This document shows, in pieces, positions 54,646 through 64,000 of a stretch of 64,000 nucleotides of DNA. A program made the position numbers and the translations under genes. Origin of the DNA: Myxococcales bacterium 68-20 (GTDB lineage Bacteria; Myxococcota_A; Polyangia; Polyangiales; Polyangiaceae); NCBI GenBank assembly GCA_001899635.1, contig MKVQ01000005.1, forward strand, positions 372,001 through 436,000, read 5' to 3'. Position 1 is the first letter of the stretch. Each line of letters begins with the position of its first letter. The notes beneath the pieces are model-generated. The model saw only the letters and a list, made by a program, of their open reading frames with translations, searched no databases and was not told the origin of the DNA.

Positions 54646-55817
54646 TGACGACGGGAACCTTGCTCCGACTCGGGGTGCTCACGACTGGCCGGCAAGACTG
54701 GGGGATCCTGCGAAGCACGTGCAAGCTCGCGAGGACAACGGCAGGGCTCGATCTCACGATCCTCGCAGGTGGAATGGCACTCTCCGCGGCGCACGGCGCG
54801 AGCGCTGCCGCGATGGCGTCCGATGGGCTGCCTCCCGATGAGCGCATCGACTGGCTCGCGCTCGGACACCATTCGGTTCACCAACAATCAGGCGCCGCGA
54901 CGTCGATGATCGGTGACGTGCTCGAGCGCCTCCACATCGACGCGCTCATGGTCGCGGGCGATCGCTTCGAGACGATGTCCGCGGCGCTCGCCGCCACGGT
55001 CGCGCGCGTCCCGCTCGTACATCTTCACGGCGGAGAGGAGACCGAAGGCGCCTTCGACAACGCGATCCGGCATGCGATCACCAAGCTCGCGCATCTCCAT
55101 CTGGTGAGCCACGCGGAGTACGGGCGCCGCGTCATCACGATGGGAGAAGATCCGGCGGCCGTACACGTCGTGGGCGCACCTGGCCTCGACAACCTATACC
55201 GAGACGACCTCCCCACGCACACCGAGCTCGAGAAGCGCATCGGGATTCCGCTTGCCGGCCCGATCGTGATCGTGACGCTGCACCCGTCAACACTCGGGGC
55301 TGATCCCGCCACCGAGGTCGCGAGCGTCTGCGCCGCGATGGATGCGTGCGACGCAACGTACGTGATCACCCTGCCGAACAATGATCCCGGAGCTCGCGTC
55401 ATCCGCACGGCGCTCGAAGAGGCCGCGCAGAAGCCGGGACGCGTTGCGGTCGAATCGCTCGGCGAGCGATTCTACTGGGCGCTCATGAAGAGCGCCGACG
55501 CGATGCTGGGCAACAGCTCGAGCGCGATCGTCGAGGCACCCGCCGTGGCACTGCCGGCAGTGAACGTCGGTTCGCGACAGAAGGGCCGCCTCCGCGCGCC
55601 AAACGTCATCGATGTCGAGCCGGAAGGTACCGAGGTGACGAAGGCGCTCCGCTGCGCGCTCGACCCGAGCTTCCGCCTCAGCATCGGAGACGCATCCCGC
55701 AGCGCGTTCGGCGATGGTCATGCCGCGGAGCGGATTCTATCCATCCTCGCGTCGTGGACTCCGCCGCGACCGCCGATCAAGCGTTGGACTCCGACCGGGA
55801 AGCCGAATGCCGCGTGA
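54645..55817 (+). CDS. legG: Hydrolysing UDP-sugar 2-epimerase, LegG/NeuC type
   Basis: The 390-residue GT-B-fold enzyme has the active-site MVAGDRFETMSAALAATV (GDRFET 105-110), LVHLHGGEETEGAFDNAIR, and the UDP-binding LGNSSSAIVEAP. It hydrolyses and epimerises a UDP-diamino sugar to the free mannosamine analogue, the substrate for LegI. It lies directly after hisH, and its stop overlaps the next start by 11 bp. Confidence 0.92.
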   Translation: MTTGTLLRLGVLTTGRQDWGILRSTCKLARTTAGLDLTILAGGMALSAAHGASAAAMASDGLPPDERIDWLALGHHSVHQQSGAATSMIGDVLERLHIDALMVAGDRFETMSAALAATVARVPLVHLHGGEETEGAFDNAIRHAITKLAHLHLVSHAEYGRRVITMGEDPAAVHVVGAPGLDNLYRDDLPTHTELEKRIGIPLAGPIVIVTLHPSTLGADPATEVASVCAAMDACDATYVITLPNNDPGARVIRTALEEAAQKPGRVAVESLGERFYWALMKSADAMLGNSSSAIVEAPAVALPAVNVGSRQKGRLRAPNVIDVEPEGTEVTKALRCALDPSFRLSIGDASRSAFGDGHAAERILSILASWTPPRPPIKRWTPTGKPNAA

Positions 55818-56442
55818 CCTGATCGTTGTCGGCGGTGGGGAGCACGCCCGGGTCGTGCTCGATGCTGCGCGCTCGCGACCGGAGGAGTGGCGCGTCATCG
55901 GATATGCTGACGTACGCCCTATCGAAGAAACGGACCGACGTTTCGGCATCTCTTGGCTCGGCGACGACGAGGCGTGCAACTCCACCTACCGGGACGCTGC
56001 CTTCGTCCTCGGCATCGGCCAGCTCGGCGCGAGCGCCCGGGCACGCATCGTCCACACCTACGCGGGCCGAACCTTCGCGTCGGTGACACACCGAGACGCC
56101 TCCGTGTCCGCGACGGCATCGGTGGCGCCCGGAGCGGTCATCCTTGCGCGCGCGGTCGTCAACACGGGAGCCCGCGTCGGGGCACACGTGATCGTCAACA
56201 GCGGAGCCATCGTCGAGCACGACGTCGAGCTCGACGACTGGGTACACGTCGGGCCGGGCGCTGTAGTCGGCGGAGGAGCGGCGATTGGAGCCGGGAGCCA
56301 CGTTGGCCTCGGAGCGCACGTCCGCGATCACATCCGCGTGGGCGCGCGGGTGATGATCGGCATGGGAGCCGTGGTTGTGCGTGATGTGCCGGACGGCGCG
56401 ACGGTGGTCGGCGTACCGGCACGGCCGCTCTCCCGCGGCTAG
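55807..56442 (+). CDS. NeuD/PglD-type hexapeptide acyltransferase
   Basis: ATG 55807 gives 211 residues: an N-terminal Rossmann-like sugar-nucleotide domain (DLIVVGGGEHARVVLDAARS), then left-handed beta-helix repeats (SAVVGAHVIVNSGAIVEHDV-like VIVNSGAIVEHDVELDDWVH, GPGAVVGGGAAIGAG). It acetylates an amino sugar, as PglD does for bacillosamine or NeuD/LegH for nonulosonic precursors. Its position inside the leg operon favours N-acetylation of the 4-amino or 7-amino precursor. Confidence 0.87.
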   Translation: MPRDLIVVGGGEHARVVLDAARSRPEEWRVIGYADVRPIEETDRRFGISWLGDDEACNSTYRDAAFVLGIGQLGASARARIVHTYAGRTFASVTHRDASVSATASVAPGAVILARAVVNTGARVGAHVIVNSGAIVEHDVELDDWVHVGPGAVVGGGAAIGAGSHVGLGAHVRDHIRVGARVMIGMGAVVVRDVPDGATVVGVPARPLSRG

Positions 56443-56679
56443 AGCACTCGTCAGTTGGAGTGGGAGGCGAGGCGGAGGCGGCAGCTTCGGTGACCACGTC
56501 ATTGTTGGCTCCCGAACAGCCCCAGCGGCCGCGCGCAGCTCGACCTGGGCGGTAGCGAGATCGCCTACGGATGAACCATGGCGAGGCTCGGGGCTACCAA
56601 GACTCCGATGGACCGGAACCGGGCCCCCGCGCTATTAACTGGGCCCCTTCTGCAGCCCCTCCGATCAGGGAGCCCCACG
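56443..56679. promoter_or_regulatory. Leader region before the sugar amidotransferase
   Basis: This 237-bp gap contains a TATTAAC-like box at about 56633-56639 inside a G/C-rich palindrome (GGGCCCC on both sides). It may hold a promoter for the unit starting at 56680. No -35 is evident. Confidence 0.3.
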
Positions 56680-57942
56680 ATGTCCGAGAGTCTCGAAGCG
56701 TTCTACGGCCTCCCGAAGCAGGTCGCCTTCTGCCGCGCGTGCGTGATGTCGAACCAGCGTCCGAACTCGGCCGTCGAGTTCCAACACACGCGCGATACGA
56801 AGAAGGAGACGTTGGCGTTCGACGCCAACGGTATCTGCGACGCTTGCCGAATCGCGGAGAAGAAGAAGCAGATCGACTGGGCGGATCGCGACAAGCAGCT
56901 TCGTGAGCTTTGCGATCGCTACCGGCGCAACGACGGCAAGTACGACTGCCTCGTTCCGGGGTCAGGCGGGAAGGACAGCTTCTTCGCGGCGCACAAGCTG
57001 AAGTACGAGTACGGGATGCATCCGCTCACCGTCACGTGGGCACCGCACATCTACACGGAGTGGGGCTGGAAAAATCATCAGGCGTGGCTTCAGGCGGGGT
57101 TCGACAACTATCTGATGACGCCCAACGGGCGGGTCCACCGCCTGCTCACTCGTCTTGCGGTCCAGAACCTGTTCCACCCGTTCCAGCCGTTCATCCTCGG
57201 GCAGAAGAATCTCGCACCGAAGATGGCCCTCCTGTTCGACATCCCTCTCGTCTTCTACGGTGAGAACGAGGCGGAGTACGGCAACAAGATCAAGGATTTC
57301 AGCCAGGCAACGCGCGACTACAAGTACTACGCGCTCGGGGATCCCGAGCAGGTGTTCCTCGGCGGCGCGTCCATGGCCGATCTGAAGGGGAAGTACGGTC
57401 TCGATGACGTCGATCTCGAGCCGTATCTACCCGCGAATCCCGAGAAGCTGACGGACCTGAAAGTCGAGGTCCACTACCTGGGGTACTACCTCAAGTGGCA
57501 CCCGCAGGCATGCTACTACTACGCTGTCGAGAACGGCGGCTTCCAGGCCTCGCCGGAGCGGACGCCCGGTACGTACAGCAAGTACAACTCGATCGACGAC
57601 CGCATCGACGACTTCCATTACTGGACGACCTGGATCAAGTTCGGCATCGGTCGCGCCACGTACGACGCAGCGCAGGAGATTCGCTCCGGCGACATCACGC
57701 GTGACGAAGGCGTCGCGCTCGTGAAGCGCTTCGACGGCGAGTTCCCCGAGCGCTTCGCGGACGAGATCTTCCGCTACCTCAGCATCACCGAGCGTGAGAT
57801 GCCCAAGGCGTACCAGGCCTTCAAGCACCCGACGATGACACGCGAGGGGTTCCTCGCGCTCGCCGACGAGTTCCGATCGCCACACCTCTGGAAGCGCGAC
57901 GGCGATTCTTGGAAGCTCCGGCACGTCGTCTGGGAAGGGTGA
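56680..57942 (+). CDS. N-acetyl sugar amidotransferase, WbpG/PseA type
   Basis: ATG 56680, after AGGGAG, gives 420 residues. An N-terminal zinc site is suggested by C-x2-C pairs at C18/C21 and C53/C56 (FCRACVMSN, ICDACRIAEKK). The PP-loop ATPase motif VPGSGGKDSFF (SGGKDS 95-100) activates the acetamido group for amination. Together with HisH/HisF ammonia it turns an acetamido into an acetamidino group. Possible substrates here are a legionaminic-acid precursor or a ManNAc3NAc-uronate; both pathways are adjacent. Confidence 0.9.
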   Translation: MSESLEAFYGLPKQVAFCRACVMSNQRPNSAVEFQHTRDTKKETLAFDANGICDACRIAEKKKQIDWADRDKQLRELCDRYRRNDGKYDCLVPGSGGKDSFFAAHKLKYEYGMHPLTVTWAPHIYTEWGWKNHQAWLQAGFDNYLMTPNGRVHRLLTRLAVQNLFHPFQPFILGQKNLAPKMALLFDIPLVFYGENEAEYGNKIKDFSQATRDYKYYALGDPEQVFLGGASMADLKGKYGLDDVDLEPYLPANPEKLTDLKVEVHYLGYYLKWHPQACYYYAVENGGFQASPERTPGTYSKYNSIDDRIDDFHYWTTWIKFGIGRATYDAAQEIRSGDITRDEGVALVKRFDGEFPERFADEIFRYLSITEREMPKAYQAFKHPTMTREGFLALADEFRSPHLWKRDGDSWKLRHVVWEG

Positions 57943-57944
57943 AC

Positions 57945-58988
57945 GTGCGGCACGCTGCGGTCGAGTTCGGCTGGCAAGTTTCCGCGACGGGCACACTGCG
58001 CGACGTACTCCATGCAATTGAGCGCGGCGGCATGCGTGCTGCCGTTGCGACGGACGAGGGCGCTCGGGTCGTCGGGATCATGACCGACGGAGACGCGCGC
58101 CGCGCCCTGCTCGCGGGGATCCCCCTCGATGCTCCTATGCTGTCCCTGCTCAACCGGAACTTCACCTGCGTAGCGCCCCTCGTGAGCCGCGCAGAAGTTC
58201 TCGATCTCATGCACGCACGGCACCTCGATGCCGTGCCCATCATCGACGAACGCGGCATCCTCCGCGGGCTCCACCAGCTTCATGACGTGCTCGGCATCGA
58301 GCGCCGCCCCAACTGGGCGGTGGTGATGGCTGGAGGGCGCGGCTCGCGGCTCGGCTCGATCACGGACCAGCTCCCAAAGCCGATGGTGCGGGTTGCTGGT
58401 CGCCCGATCCTCGAGCGACTCGTCTTGCACCTCGTCGGGTTCGGCGTGCAGCGGATCTTCCTCTCGGTGAACTACCTCGGTCACATCATCGAGGAGCACT
58501 TCGGGGACGGCTCACGCTTCGGCTGCCGCATCGACTACCTCAAAGAGGAGCGCCCGCTCGGCACTGGTGGCGCACTCGGACTGCTGCCCGAGAAGCCAAG
58601 CCATGCGCTCATGGTCGTCAACGGCGACCTCGTCACCCAAGCGAACCTCGGCGCGATGATCGACTTCCACGAGAGCACTGGCCAGGCCGCGACGCTCGCC
58701 GTGCGTCCGTACTTCCACTCGGTGCCCTTCGGCTGCGTCGATCTCGACGGCACCAAGGTCGTCAGGTTCGACGAGAAACCGCGGCTCAGCCGCATCATCA
58801 ACGCTGGCATCTATGTGCTTTCGCCGCACACGCTCGACTATGTGCCCGCGAACGAAGAGTACACGCTGCCCGCGCTCCTCGAATCCTGCCTCCGTCGCGA
58901 CGAAGAGGTTCGCGCCTTCGAAATCGAGGAAGACTGGATCGACGTAGGGCAGCGCGAACACCTGAAGCACGCGCGCGAGGGAACGTGA
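57945..58988 (+). CDS. ptmE: CBS-nucleotidyltransferase, PtmE type
   Basis: GTG 57945, with GGAAGG just upstream, gives 347 residues. GTG 57939 is possible but leaves no spacing. Two CBS domains (about 10-115) precede a sugar nucleotidyltransferase (NWAVVMAGGRGSRLGSITDQ, LPKPMVRVAGRPILERLV, VVNGDLV). In Campylobacter, PtmE makes GDP-GlcN for legionaminic acid. The stop overlaps legB (GTGA). CBS domains may sense nucleotides. Confidence 0.9.
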   Translation: MRHAAVEFGWQVSATGTLRDVLHAIERGGMRAAVATDEGARVVGIMTDGDARRALLAGIPLDAPMLSLLNRNFTCVAPLVSRAEVLDLMHARHLDAVPIIDERGILRGLHQLHDVLGIERRPNWAVVMAGGRGSRLGSITDQLPKPMVRVAGRPILERLVLHLVGFGVQRIFLSVNYLGHIIEEHFGDGSRFGCRIDYLKEERPLGTGGALGLLPEKPSHALMVVNGDLVTQANLGAMIDFHESTGQAATLAVRPYFHSVPFGCVDLDGTKVVRFDEKPRLSRIINAGIYVLSPHTLDYVPANEEYTLPALLESCLRRDEEVRAFEIEEDWIDVGQREHLKHAREGT

Positions 58989-59986
58989 CCACAGCAAGTC
59001 TTACGGGCCGCACAGTTGTAGTCACTGGAGCCGACGGCTTCATCGGAAGCCATCTCACCGAGCGACTCGTCGCCGAAGGGTGCCGGGTACGTGCACTGTG
59101 CCTCTACAACTCCCAGGGTTCTTGGGGCTGGCTCGACCAGGCGCCTCGCGACACTCAGCGCGAACTCGACGTCCGTCTTGGAGATATCCGCGACGCACGC
59201 TTCGTTGAGACCGTCTGCTCAGGCGCCGACGTGGTGTTCCACCTCGCAGCGCTGATCGCGATTCCCTATTCGTACGTTGCGCCCGAGTCGTTCGTGCAGA
59301 CGAACGTTGTCGGCACGATGAACGTGCTCGAGGCCGCGCGGCGTGGCAACGTCCGTCGTGTCGTCCACACGTCGACGAGCGAGGTCTACGGCACTCCGGA
59401 GCACGTTCCAATCCGCGAGACGCATCCTCTCAATGCGCAGTCACCGTACGCCGCCACGAAGGTCGCAGCCGATCAGCTCGCCCTCTCGTACCATCGGAGC
59501 TTCGACGTCCCCGTCACGGTGCTCCGTCCGTTCAACACCTTCGGGCCCCGCCAGTCTGCACGCGCAGTCTTGCCGACGATCTGCTCGCAGCTCCTTGCGG
59601 GCCGGCGAGAGATCGAGCTAGGTCGCATCGACACCAAGCGTGACCTCACCTACGTGAGCGACACGGTCGAGGGTTTCATCCGCGCGGCGACCACGCCGGG
59701 CGTCGACGGACAGACGATCCAACTCGGCACCGGCCAGGTCGTGTCCGTAGGTGAGATTTTCGACGCGGCTTGCAGGGCACTCGGCGTCGACGCAAAGGTG
59801 AAGGTCGATCCACGCCGGCTCCGGCCGGACGCGAGCGAGGTCCTCGTCCTCGAATCTGACCCGTCGCGTGCGAAGGAAGTGCTGGGCTGGTCGCCGCTCG
59901 TCGGCATCGACGAGGGCATCACTCGCACGCTCGAGTGGATGAAGACTCATCTAGACGAGTACCGCCCCGACTTTCTCCACGCGTGA
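58985..59986 (+). CDS. legB: Nucleotide-sugar 4,6-dehydratase, LegB type
   Basis: The 333-residue SDR has the cofactor motif GADGFIGSHL (15-24), HTSTSEVYG, and the Tyr-x3-Lys of SPYAATK (Y155/K159). The stretch CLYNSQGSWGWLDQAP is characteristic of LegB-like enzymes. It starts from the nucleotide-GlcNAc to give the 4-keto-6-deoxy sugar. It closes the operon ptmE-legB. Its transaminase partner (LegC) is not in this cluster. Confidence 0.92.
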   Translation: MTTASLTGRTVVVTGADGFIGSHLTERLVAEGCRVRALCLYNSQGSWGWLDQAPRDTQRELDVRLGDIRDARFVETVCSGADVVFHLAALIAIPYSYVAPESFVQTNVVGTMNVLEAARRGNVRRVVHTSTSEVYGTPEHVPIRETHPLNAQSPYAATKVAADQLALSYHRSFDVPVTVLRPFNTFGPRQSARAVLPTICSQLLAGRREIELGRIDTKRDLTYVSDTVEGFIRAATTPGVDGQTIQLGTGQVVSVGEIFDAACRALGVDAKVKVDPRRLRPDASEVLVLESDPSRAKEVLGWSPLVGIDEGITRTLEWMKTHLDEYRPDFLHA

Positions 59987-60199
59987 CCGCTTCGTAGCGG
60001 CTCCGGAGATCCGGTGCGATATAGTCAGAGCATCGGCCGTTCGCGCCTGCGGGCAAGACGACCGTGTTCCCAAGCCTTCGACGGCGACAACCTCATCGAG
60101 TTCGAGTCCCCCTCAGATCCGCCCCAAGCGAGCATCAGGTCGGCCTCTTTCGGACTCTCTCCCGCTAGCTTCGCTCGCCCCCGCGGCCCCAATCAACTC
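59987..60199. other. Gap before the wbpB-like gene
   Basis: Contains a TAGTCAGAGC and a TTCGAGTCCC string that resemble tRNA arms but do not form a cloverleaf. The reading frame extends backward from 60200 without coding character. Confidence 0.4.
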
Positions 60200-61150
60200 A
60201 TGGCCTCTTCGCCGATCAACTTCGCGATCACGGGAGTCGGCGGCGTCGTTGCCCCGCGACACCTGAGGGCAATTCGGGACACCGGCTCACGTTTGGTGGC
60301 GGCCACCGATCCCAACGACTCCGTTGGGGTGCTCGATGAGTTCGACCTCGACGTGCCGTTCTTCACCGAGGCGGAGCGGTTCGATCGCTACCTCGAGAAG
60401 CTGCGACACGGCCCCGAGGAGCGTCGGGTCCGCTGGCTCACGGTCTGCGCGCCGAACCACCTTCACGACGCTCACTGCCGACTGGGGCTGCGCTTGAAGG
60501 CGGACGTGATCTGCGAGAAGCCGCTCGTCATCAATCCGTGGAACCTCGACGCCCTGAAGGAGCTCGAGCACGAGACCGGCCATCGCGTCTGGACGGTACT
60601 CCAGCTCCGGATGCATGAACGGCTCGTGGCGCTTCGCGAACAGCTACGTCGTGAGGGGCCTGGCCGGCACAACGTCGTTCTGACGTACGTCACGCCACGC
60701 GGGCGCTGGTACGACGTCTCGTGGAAGGGGAACATCGAGAAGTCCGGCGGGATCGCGACCAACATCGGCGTCCACATGTTCGACCTGCTGGTCTGGCTCT
60801 TCGGCCGCCCGGTCGCTCATCCGGTCCACCTGGCCGAGCCGCGCCGAATGGCTGGCGTGCTCGAGCTCGAGCGAGCCCGAGTGGCGTGGTTCCTCTCCGT
60901 CGAGGAAAAGGACCTCCCTGCACCGATCAGAGCAAGCGGACGCCGCACGTTCCGCTCGATCGCGATCGACGGTACGGAGTTCGAGTTCTCCACGGGCTTC
61001 GAGCACCTCCACACCCGCGTCTACGAGCGTACCCTCGCCGGTGATGGCTTCAGCATCGACGACGCGCGGGCATCGATCGAGCTGGCTCATCGCATTCGGC
61101 AAGCAGCGGTCGATCGACGTGGCGATCTCGTCCATCCCCTCCTCCGGTGA
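60200..61150 (+). CDS. wbpB: UDP-GlcNAc-uronate 3-dehydrogenase, WbpB/WlbA type
   Basis: ATG 60200 gives 316 residues. The N-terminal Rossmann [20 protein letters not shown] with [17 protein letters not shown] is a hallmark of WlbA/WbpB enzymes. The CEKPLVINP segment holds the catalytic Lys. It oxidises C3 of UDP-GlcNAcA, coupled to 2-oxoglutarate recycling with the WbpE-type aminotransferase. The next gene is the matching acetyltransferase. Confidence 0.93.
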   Translation: MASSPINFAITGVGGVVAPRHLRAIRDTGSRLVAATDPNDSVGVLDEFDLDVPFFTEAERFDRYLEKLRHGPEERRVRWLTVCAPNHLHDAHCRLGLRLKADVICEKPLVINPWNLDALKELEHETGHRVWTVLQLRMHERLVALREQLRREGPGRHNVVLTYVTPRGRWYDVSWKGNIEKSGGIATNIGVHMFDLLVWLFGRPVAHPVHLAEPRRMAGVLELERARVAWFLSVEEKDLPAPIRASGRRTFRSIAIDGTEFEFSTGFEHLHTRVYERTLAGDGFSIDDARASIELAHRIRQAAVDRRGDLVHPLLR

Positions 61151-61154
61151 TCCG

Positions 61155-61744
<590 letters not shown>

Positions 61745-61748
<4 letters not shown>

Positions 61749-62224
61749 CCATCGCTATCCGCCACGCGACGCCGAACGACGTGTCCGTGATCCTCTCGCT
61801 CATCCGCGACCTCGCGACGTACGAGCGCGAGCCCGACGCGGTGGTCGCCACGGAGGCCGATCTCCTCCGCGACGGCTTCGGCCCCTCACCGGCGTTCGAG
61901 GTGCTCCTCGCCGAACGCGACGGAGAGGCGATCGGCTTCGCCTTCTACTTCTTCACCTACTCGACGTGGCGCGGGCGTCAGTGCCTCTATCTCGAGGACA
62001 TCTTCGTCCGTCCGGCGGATCGCGGATATGGCGCCGGCCTAGCGCTGATGCGCGCCCTCGCGCAGAAGGCGCTCGAGCGCGGCTGCGCGCGCTTCGTCTG
62101 GCAGGTGCTCGACTGGAACGAGCCGGCGATCGCGTTCTACGAGAAACTCGGTGCAAGCATCCAGCGCGAGTGGCTCACGGTGCGGATGGAGGGTGAGGCG
62201 CTCGCACGGCTCGCCCGCGGCTGA
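61745..62224 (+). CDS. GNAT acetyltransferase, diamine/SSAT-like
   Basis: The 159-residue protein has the SSAT-like opening [20 protein letters not shown] with TYEREPD, then the acetyl-CoA motif ([20 protein letters not shown]) and [16 protein letters not shown]. Family members acetylate spermidine, other diamines or thialysine. Its ATG overlaps the WbpD-type stop (ATGA), so it shares that transcript, but it may or may not act in the glycan pathway. Confidence 0.85.
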
Positions 62225-62258
62225 ACGCCGTCGGGATCGCCCGGTCTCGGGCGCAGCC

Positions 62259-63353
62259 TCAGTCCATCGTGCGAACGCAGCGGGCCCACAGGTCTGGGAC
62301 GTCGTCATTGCGGATGTCGGTCGTCGAACCGGTCGAGAACGGCACCACGACGCGGTGGTTGGGGGCGCGATTGGGCAACGTCGACGTCCAGTAGTTCCCC
62401 TGCTCCGTCTCGAACGCCAGCGTGTCGATCGCAGGGTTCTCGCGCTTCGTGTAGAGGAGCGACGAGAGCTCCGAGTACGTCGGGACACGCCACTCGTTCC
62501 GTCCCGCGGGCGGCAGGGACTGACAGTAGGCCTCCGCCTGGATGTACTTCCCCGACTTCCCGCGGCCGCGCTCCCACTCGAGTCGCGTGCCGTTGTCGCG
62601 GACGATGTTGCAGGCCTGGCTGATCTCGTAGCGATGCGTCGGCCGCGACGGTGCTGGGCCACGCACGCAACGATAGCGGAGGAGAGAAGCCGCTGTGTCG
62701 AAGCCCAAGTTCGTGCCGGCGCCGCCCGTGTAGAACGCCACGCCCCACCCCCACTTGACGTTCGAAGACGTCGGTGTCGTTGACCAGTAGTAGGCCTCGA
62801 CCGTGTCCGGGAAGACCGCCTGGTCCGCTCCCGCCGTCGCGTCGTCGACGGGATACCAGTTCTGGATCGTGATCAGCTCCATCCGTGTGGGGAGCCGCGC
62901 GCCGCGCGACGCGCAGGCAGCGATGGCATCCGCTCGCGTGCCCGAGGGTGACGTCCCGCCATCCGGCTCGAGCAGCCACGTCAGCTTCGTGACGTTGTCG
63001 TAGACCTCGCCCGGCACCGACGCGTCGTACGAGGCCCGGTTCGAGACGCCCGTCGCCGTCGCGGGCTGGGGAACCGGCGTGTTGAGAAGATCCTCCCAGG
63101 TGTTGTCCACGAGCACGACGTCCGCCCAACAGCCGGCATCCACGACCGCTACGTCGTTCGAGCCGTCACCGACCGGGCCGACATCCGCCTCCGCCGAGCC
63201 ATCGCCTTCCGCAGGCGCCCTCTCGTCGCCCGCGTCGGCGTCCGGGCCGGCGTCAGCGACGACCGGTTCATCCAGGCCGAGAATCGCGTGACACGCCGAG
63301 CTCCCGAGGAGAAGCGTGAACGACAGGAAGAACAGCCTGCGCCGCCACATCAT
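62259..63353 (-). CDS. DUF1566 lipoprotein
   Basis: MMWRRRLFFLSFTLLLGSSAC is a lipoprotein signal. An Asp/Ala/Glu-rich linker (about 30-75) follows, then two DUF1566-like halves: VTKLTWLLEPDGG with ARLPTRMELITIQNW and AYYWSTTPTS, and TRLEWERGRG with EWRVPTYSELSSLL and GNYWTSTLPN. DUF1566 is a lectin/formylglycine-like fold region of surface proteins. Function is unknown. Confidence 0.8.
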   Translation of the reverse strand: MMWRRRLFFLSFTLLLGSSACHAILGLDEPVVADAGPDADAGDERAPAEGDGSAEADVGPVGDGSNDVAVVDAGCWADVVLVDNTWEDLLNTPVPQPATATGVSNRASYDASVPGEVYDNVTKLTWLLEPDGGTSPSGTRADAIAACASRGARLPTRMELITIQNWYPVDDATAGADQAVFPDTVEAYYWSTTPTSSNVKWGWGVAFYTGGAGTNLGFDTAASLLRYRCVRGPAPSRPTHRYEISQACNIVRDNGTRLEWERGRGKSGKYIQAEAYCQSLPPAGRNEWRVPTYSELSSLLYTKRENPAIDTLAFETEQGNYWTSTLPNRAPNHRVVVPFSTGSTTDIRNDDVPDLWARCVRTMD

Positions 63354-63491
63354 CGGAGCCCCCCGAGCCCATCAGCCACGACAGCCAACTCGTCTCGTCT
63401 GGTCACGTCAGGTCCTAGGTCGGAACGCGTGCGGATCCGCAGAGTCGAACCGCCCGGCCGGTGTGGAGGATCCTACATTCCCCTCCTGTCG

Positions 63492-63528
63492 GGTCAACTG
63501 ATGCACGTTGCGGTCAGTTGACCGCAAC
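63492..63528 (-). terminator. Overlapping alternative hairpins downstream of folC
   Basis: GTTGCGGTCA and TGACCGCAAC (63507-63528) form a 10-bp palindrome around GT. GGTCAACTG (63492-63500) and CAGTTGACC (63515-63523) form a 9-bp competitor that shares bases with it. They lie just past the folC stop (63534), so a terminator is likely, although the mutual exclusion is reminiscent of an attenuator. Confidence 0.5.
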
Positions 63529-63533
63529 GACCA

Positions 63534-64000
63534 TCAGAGGGCGACGATCGGATCGGGCCGGAGGCGAAGGAGCTTCGCCCGCGCTTCGCCCACGAGATAG
63601 AGCGAGCCGCAGACGACCACGAGGCGCCGCCCCGCTGCGCTGCGCGCGAGCCGGAGGGCGTCGTGGAGCGTAGCTGCAGGCGTTCCACCGGCGAGCTCGC
63701 GGAGCACCTCCGGATCCGCCGGCGCCCTCCCGGCGGGCGCTGCGTAGAACCGCGTCGCGTCGATCGTCGCCACGACAGCGAGCATCTCACGCCACGCCTT
63801 GTCCTCGAGCGCGCCGAACACGACGGCTCCGACGTCTTCGTTCGCAAGCGCTCGCGTGAGCGCCCGCGCGCCGTCCGGGTTGTGCGCGCCGTCGAGGAGC
63901 CATGTCCCGGCCAGGTCCCCTTCCTCCACGTCGATCCGCTCGAGCCGACCTGGCCACCGCGCGACGGACAGGCCGCGCGCCCGCGCGCTCTCGGAGAGCC
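63534..64000 (-). CDS. folC: Folylpolyglutamate/dihydrofolate synthase, C-terminal part
   Basis: The visible 155 residues (5' end beyond the window) include ARWPGRLERIDVEEGDLAG and TWLLDGAHNPDGARALTRAL. The W-P-G-R-L and D-G-A-H-N-P signatures mark the C-terminal Mur-ligase-like domain of FolC. The enzyme joins Glu to dihydropteroate or folates. The last part, LVVVCGSLYLVGEARAKLLR, is the usual C-terminal strand-helix. The first domain with the P-loop lies outside. Confidence 0.93.
   Translation of the reverse strand, partial: LSESARARGLSVARWPGRLERIDVEEGDLAGTWLLDGAHNPDGARALTRALANEDVGAVVFGALEDKAWREMLAVVATIDATRFYAAPAGRAPADPEVLRELAGGTPAATLHDALRLARSAAGRRLVVVCGSLYLVGEARAKLLRLRPDPIVAL

Noticed and set aside
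60014-60125. Possible tRNA
   Set aside because: D-arm-like and T-loop-like strings are present, but the T stem (TCGAG/CCCCC) does not pair and no matching acceptor stem exists.

Overview
The window looks like chromosome of a high-G+C deltaproteobacterial relative, most probably Myxococcota (Polyangia type). This rests on the strong G/C third-position bias, many secreted lipoproteins with Asp/Ala-rich linkers after the lipobox Cys, thrombospondin type-3 repeats, a DUF4388 plus J-domain protein, a Ser/Thr kinase with a single membrane segment and a Pro/Ala tail, and a DUF222/HNH-type gene family. The assignment is inferred from gene families, not from a marker gene.

Positions 1-17167 are a housekeeping and cell-envelope segment. 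It has the start of a glycerophosphodiesterase, a DHH phosphoesterase, a VOC protein, a PHB-depolymerase-like lipoprotein, urocanase, an amidohydrolase fused to TSP3 repeats, HflX, a cytochrome c/copper monooxygenase-like lipoprotein, EF-P, and several lipoproteins of unknown role. Convergent gene pairs here are often separated by strong GC-rich hairpins.

Positions 17168-19847 are the least genic part. A decayed HNH-endonuclease gene (frameshift in a G run plus an apparent internal deletion) lies between two different degenerate tandem-repeat fields with periods of about 88 and 86 bp. Positions 19848-28009 return to ordinary genes: murB, hrpB, a small roadblock-like protein, a Cys-rich lipoprotein, a Pro-rich membrane protein and a PknB-type kinase. 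A short two-hairpin repeat that begins exactly at a stop codon occurs twice, at 154-220 and 23798-23861.

Positions 28163-62224 form a large surface-polysaccharide locus. One end encodes a bacillosamine-type initiation module: a membrane 4,6-dehydratase (PglF/CapD type), an aminotransferase (PglE type), a phosphoglycosyl transferase (PglC type) and a GNAT acetyltransferase. The middle holds a probable polymerase, a Wzx flippase, glycosyltransferases (two GT4, one GT2, one unfamiliar GT-B-like protein), two SAM methyltransferases, a phytanoyl-CoA-type dioxygenase, a FemAB-like protein and an AsnB-type amidotransferase. The other end carries a near-complete nonulosonic (legionaminic) acid pathway: ptmF-like, legF, ptmA, legI, legG, a NeuD-like acyltransferase, ptmE and legB. 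Interleaved with it is a hisF/hisH/sugar-amidotransferase trio of the kind that makes acetamidino groups, followed by wbpB/wbpD-like genes for a 2,3-diacetamido uronic acid. The likely product is a Wzx/Wzy-exported glycan containing acetamidino-modified acidic sugars.

Positions 62225-64000 hold a DUF1566 lipoprotein and the C-terminal part of folC.
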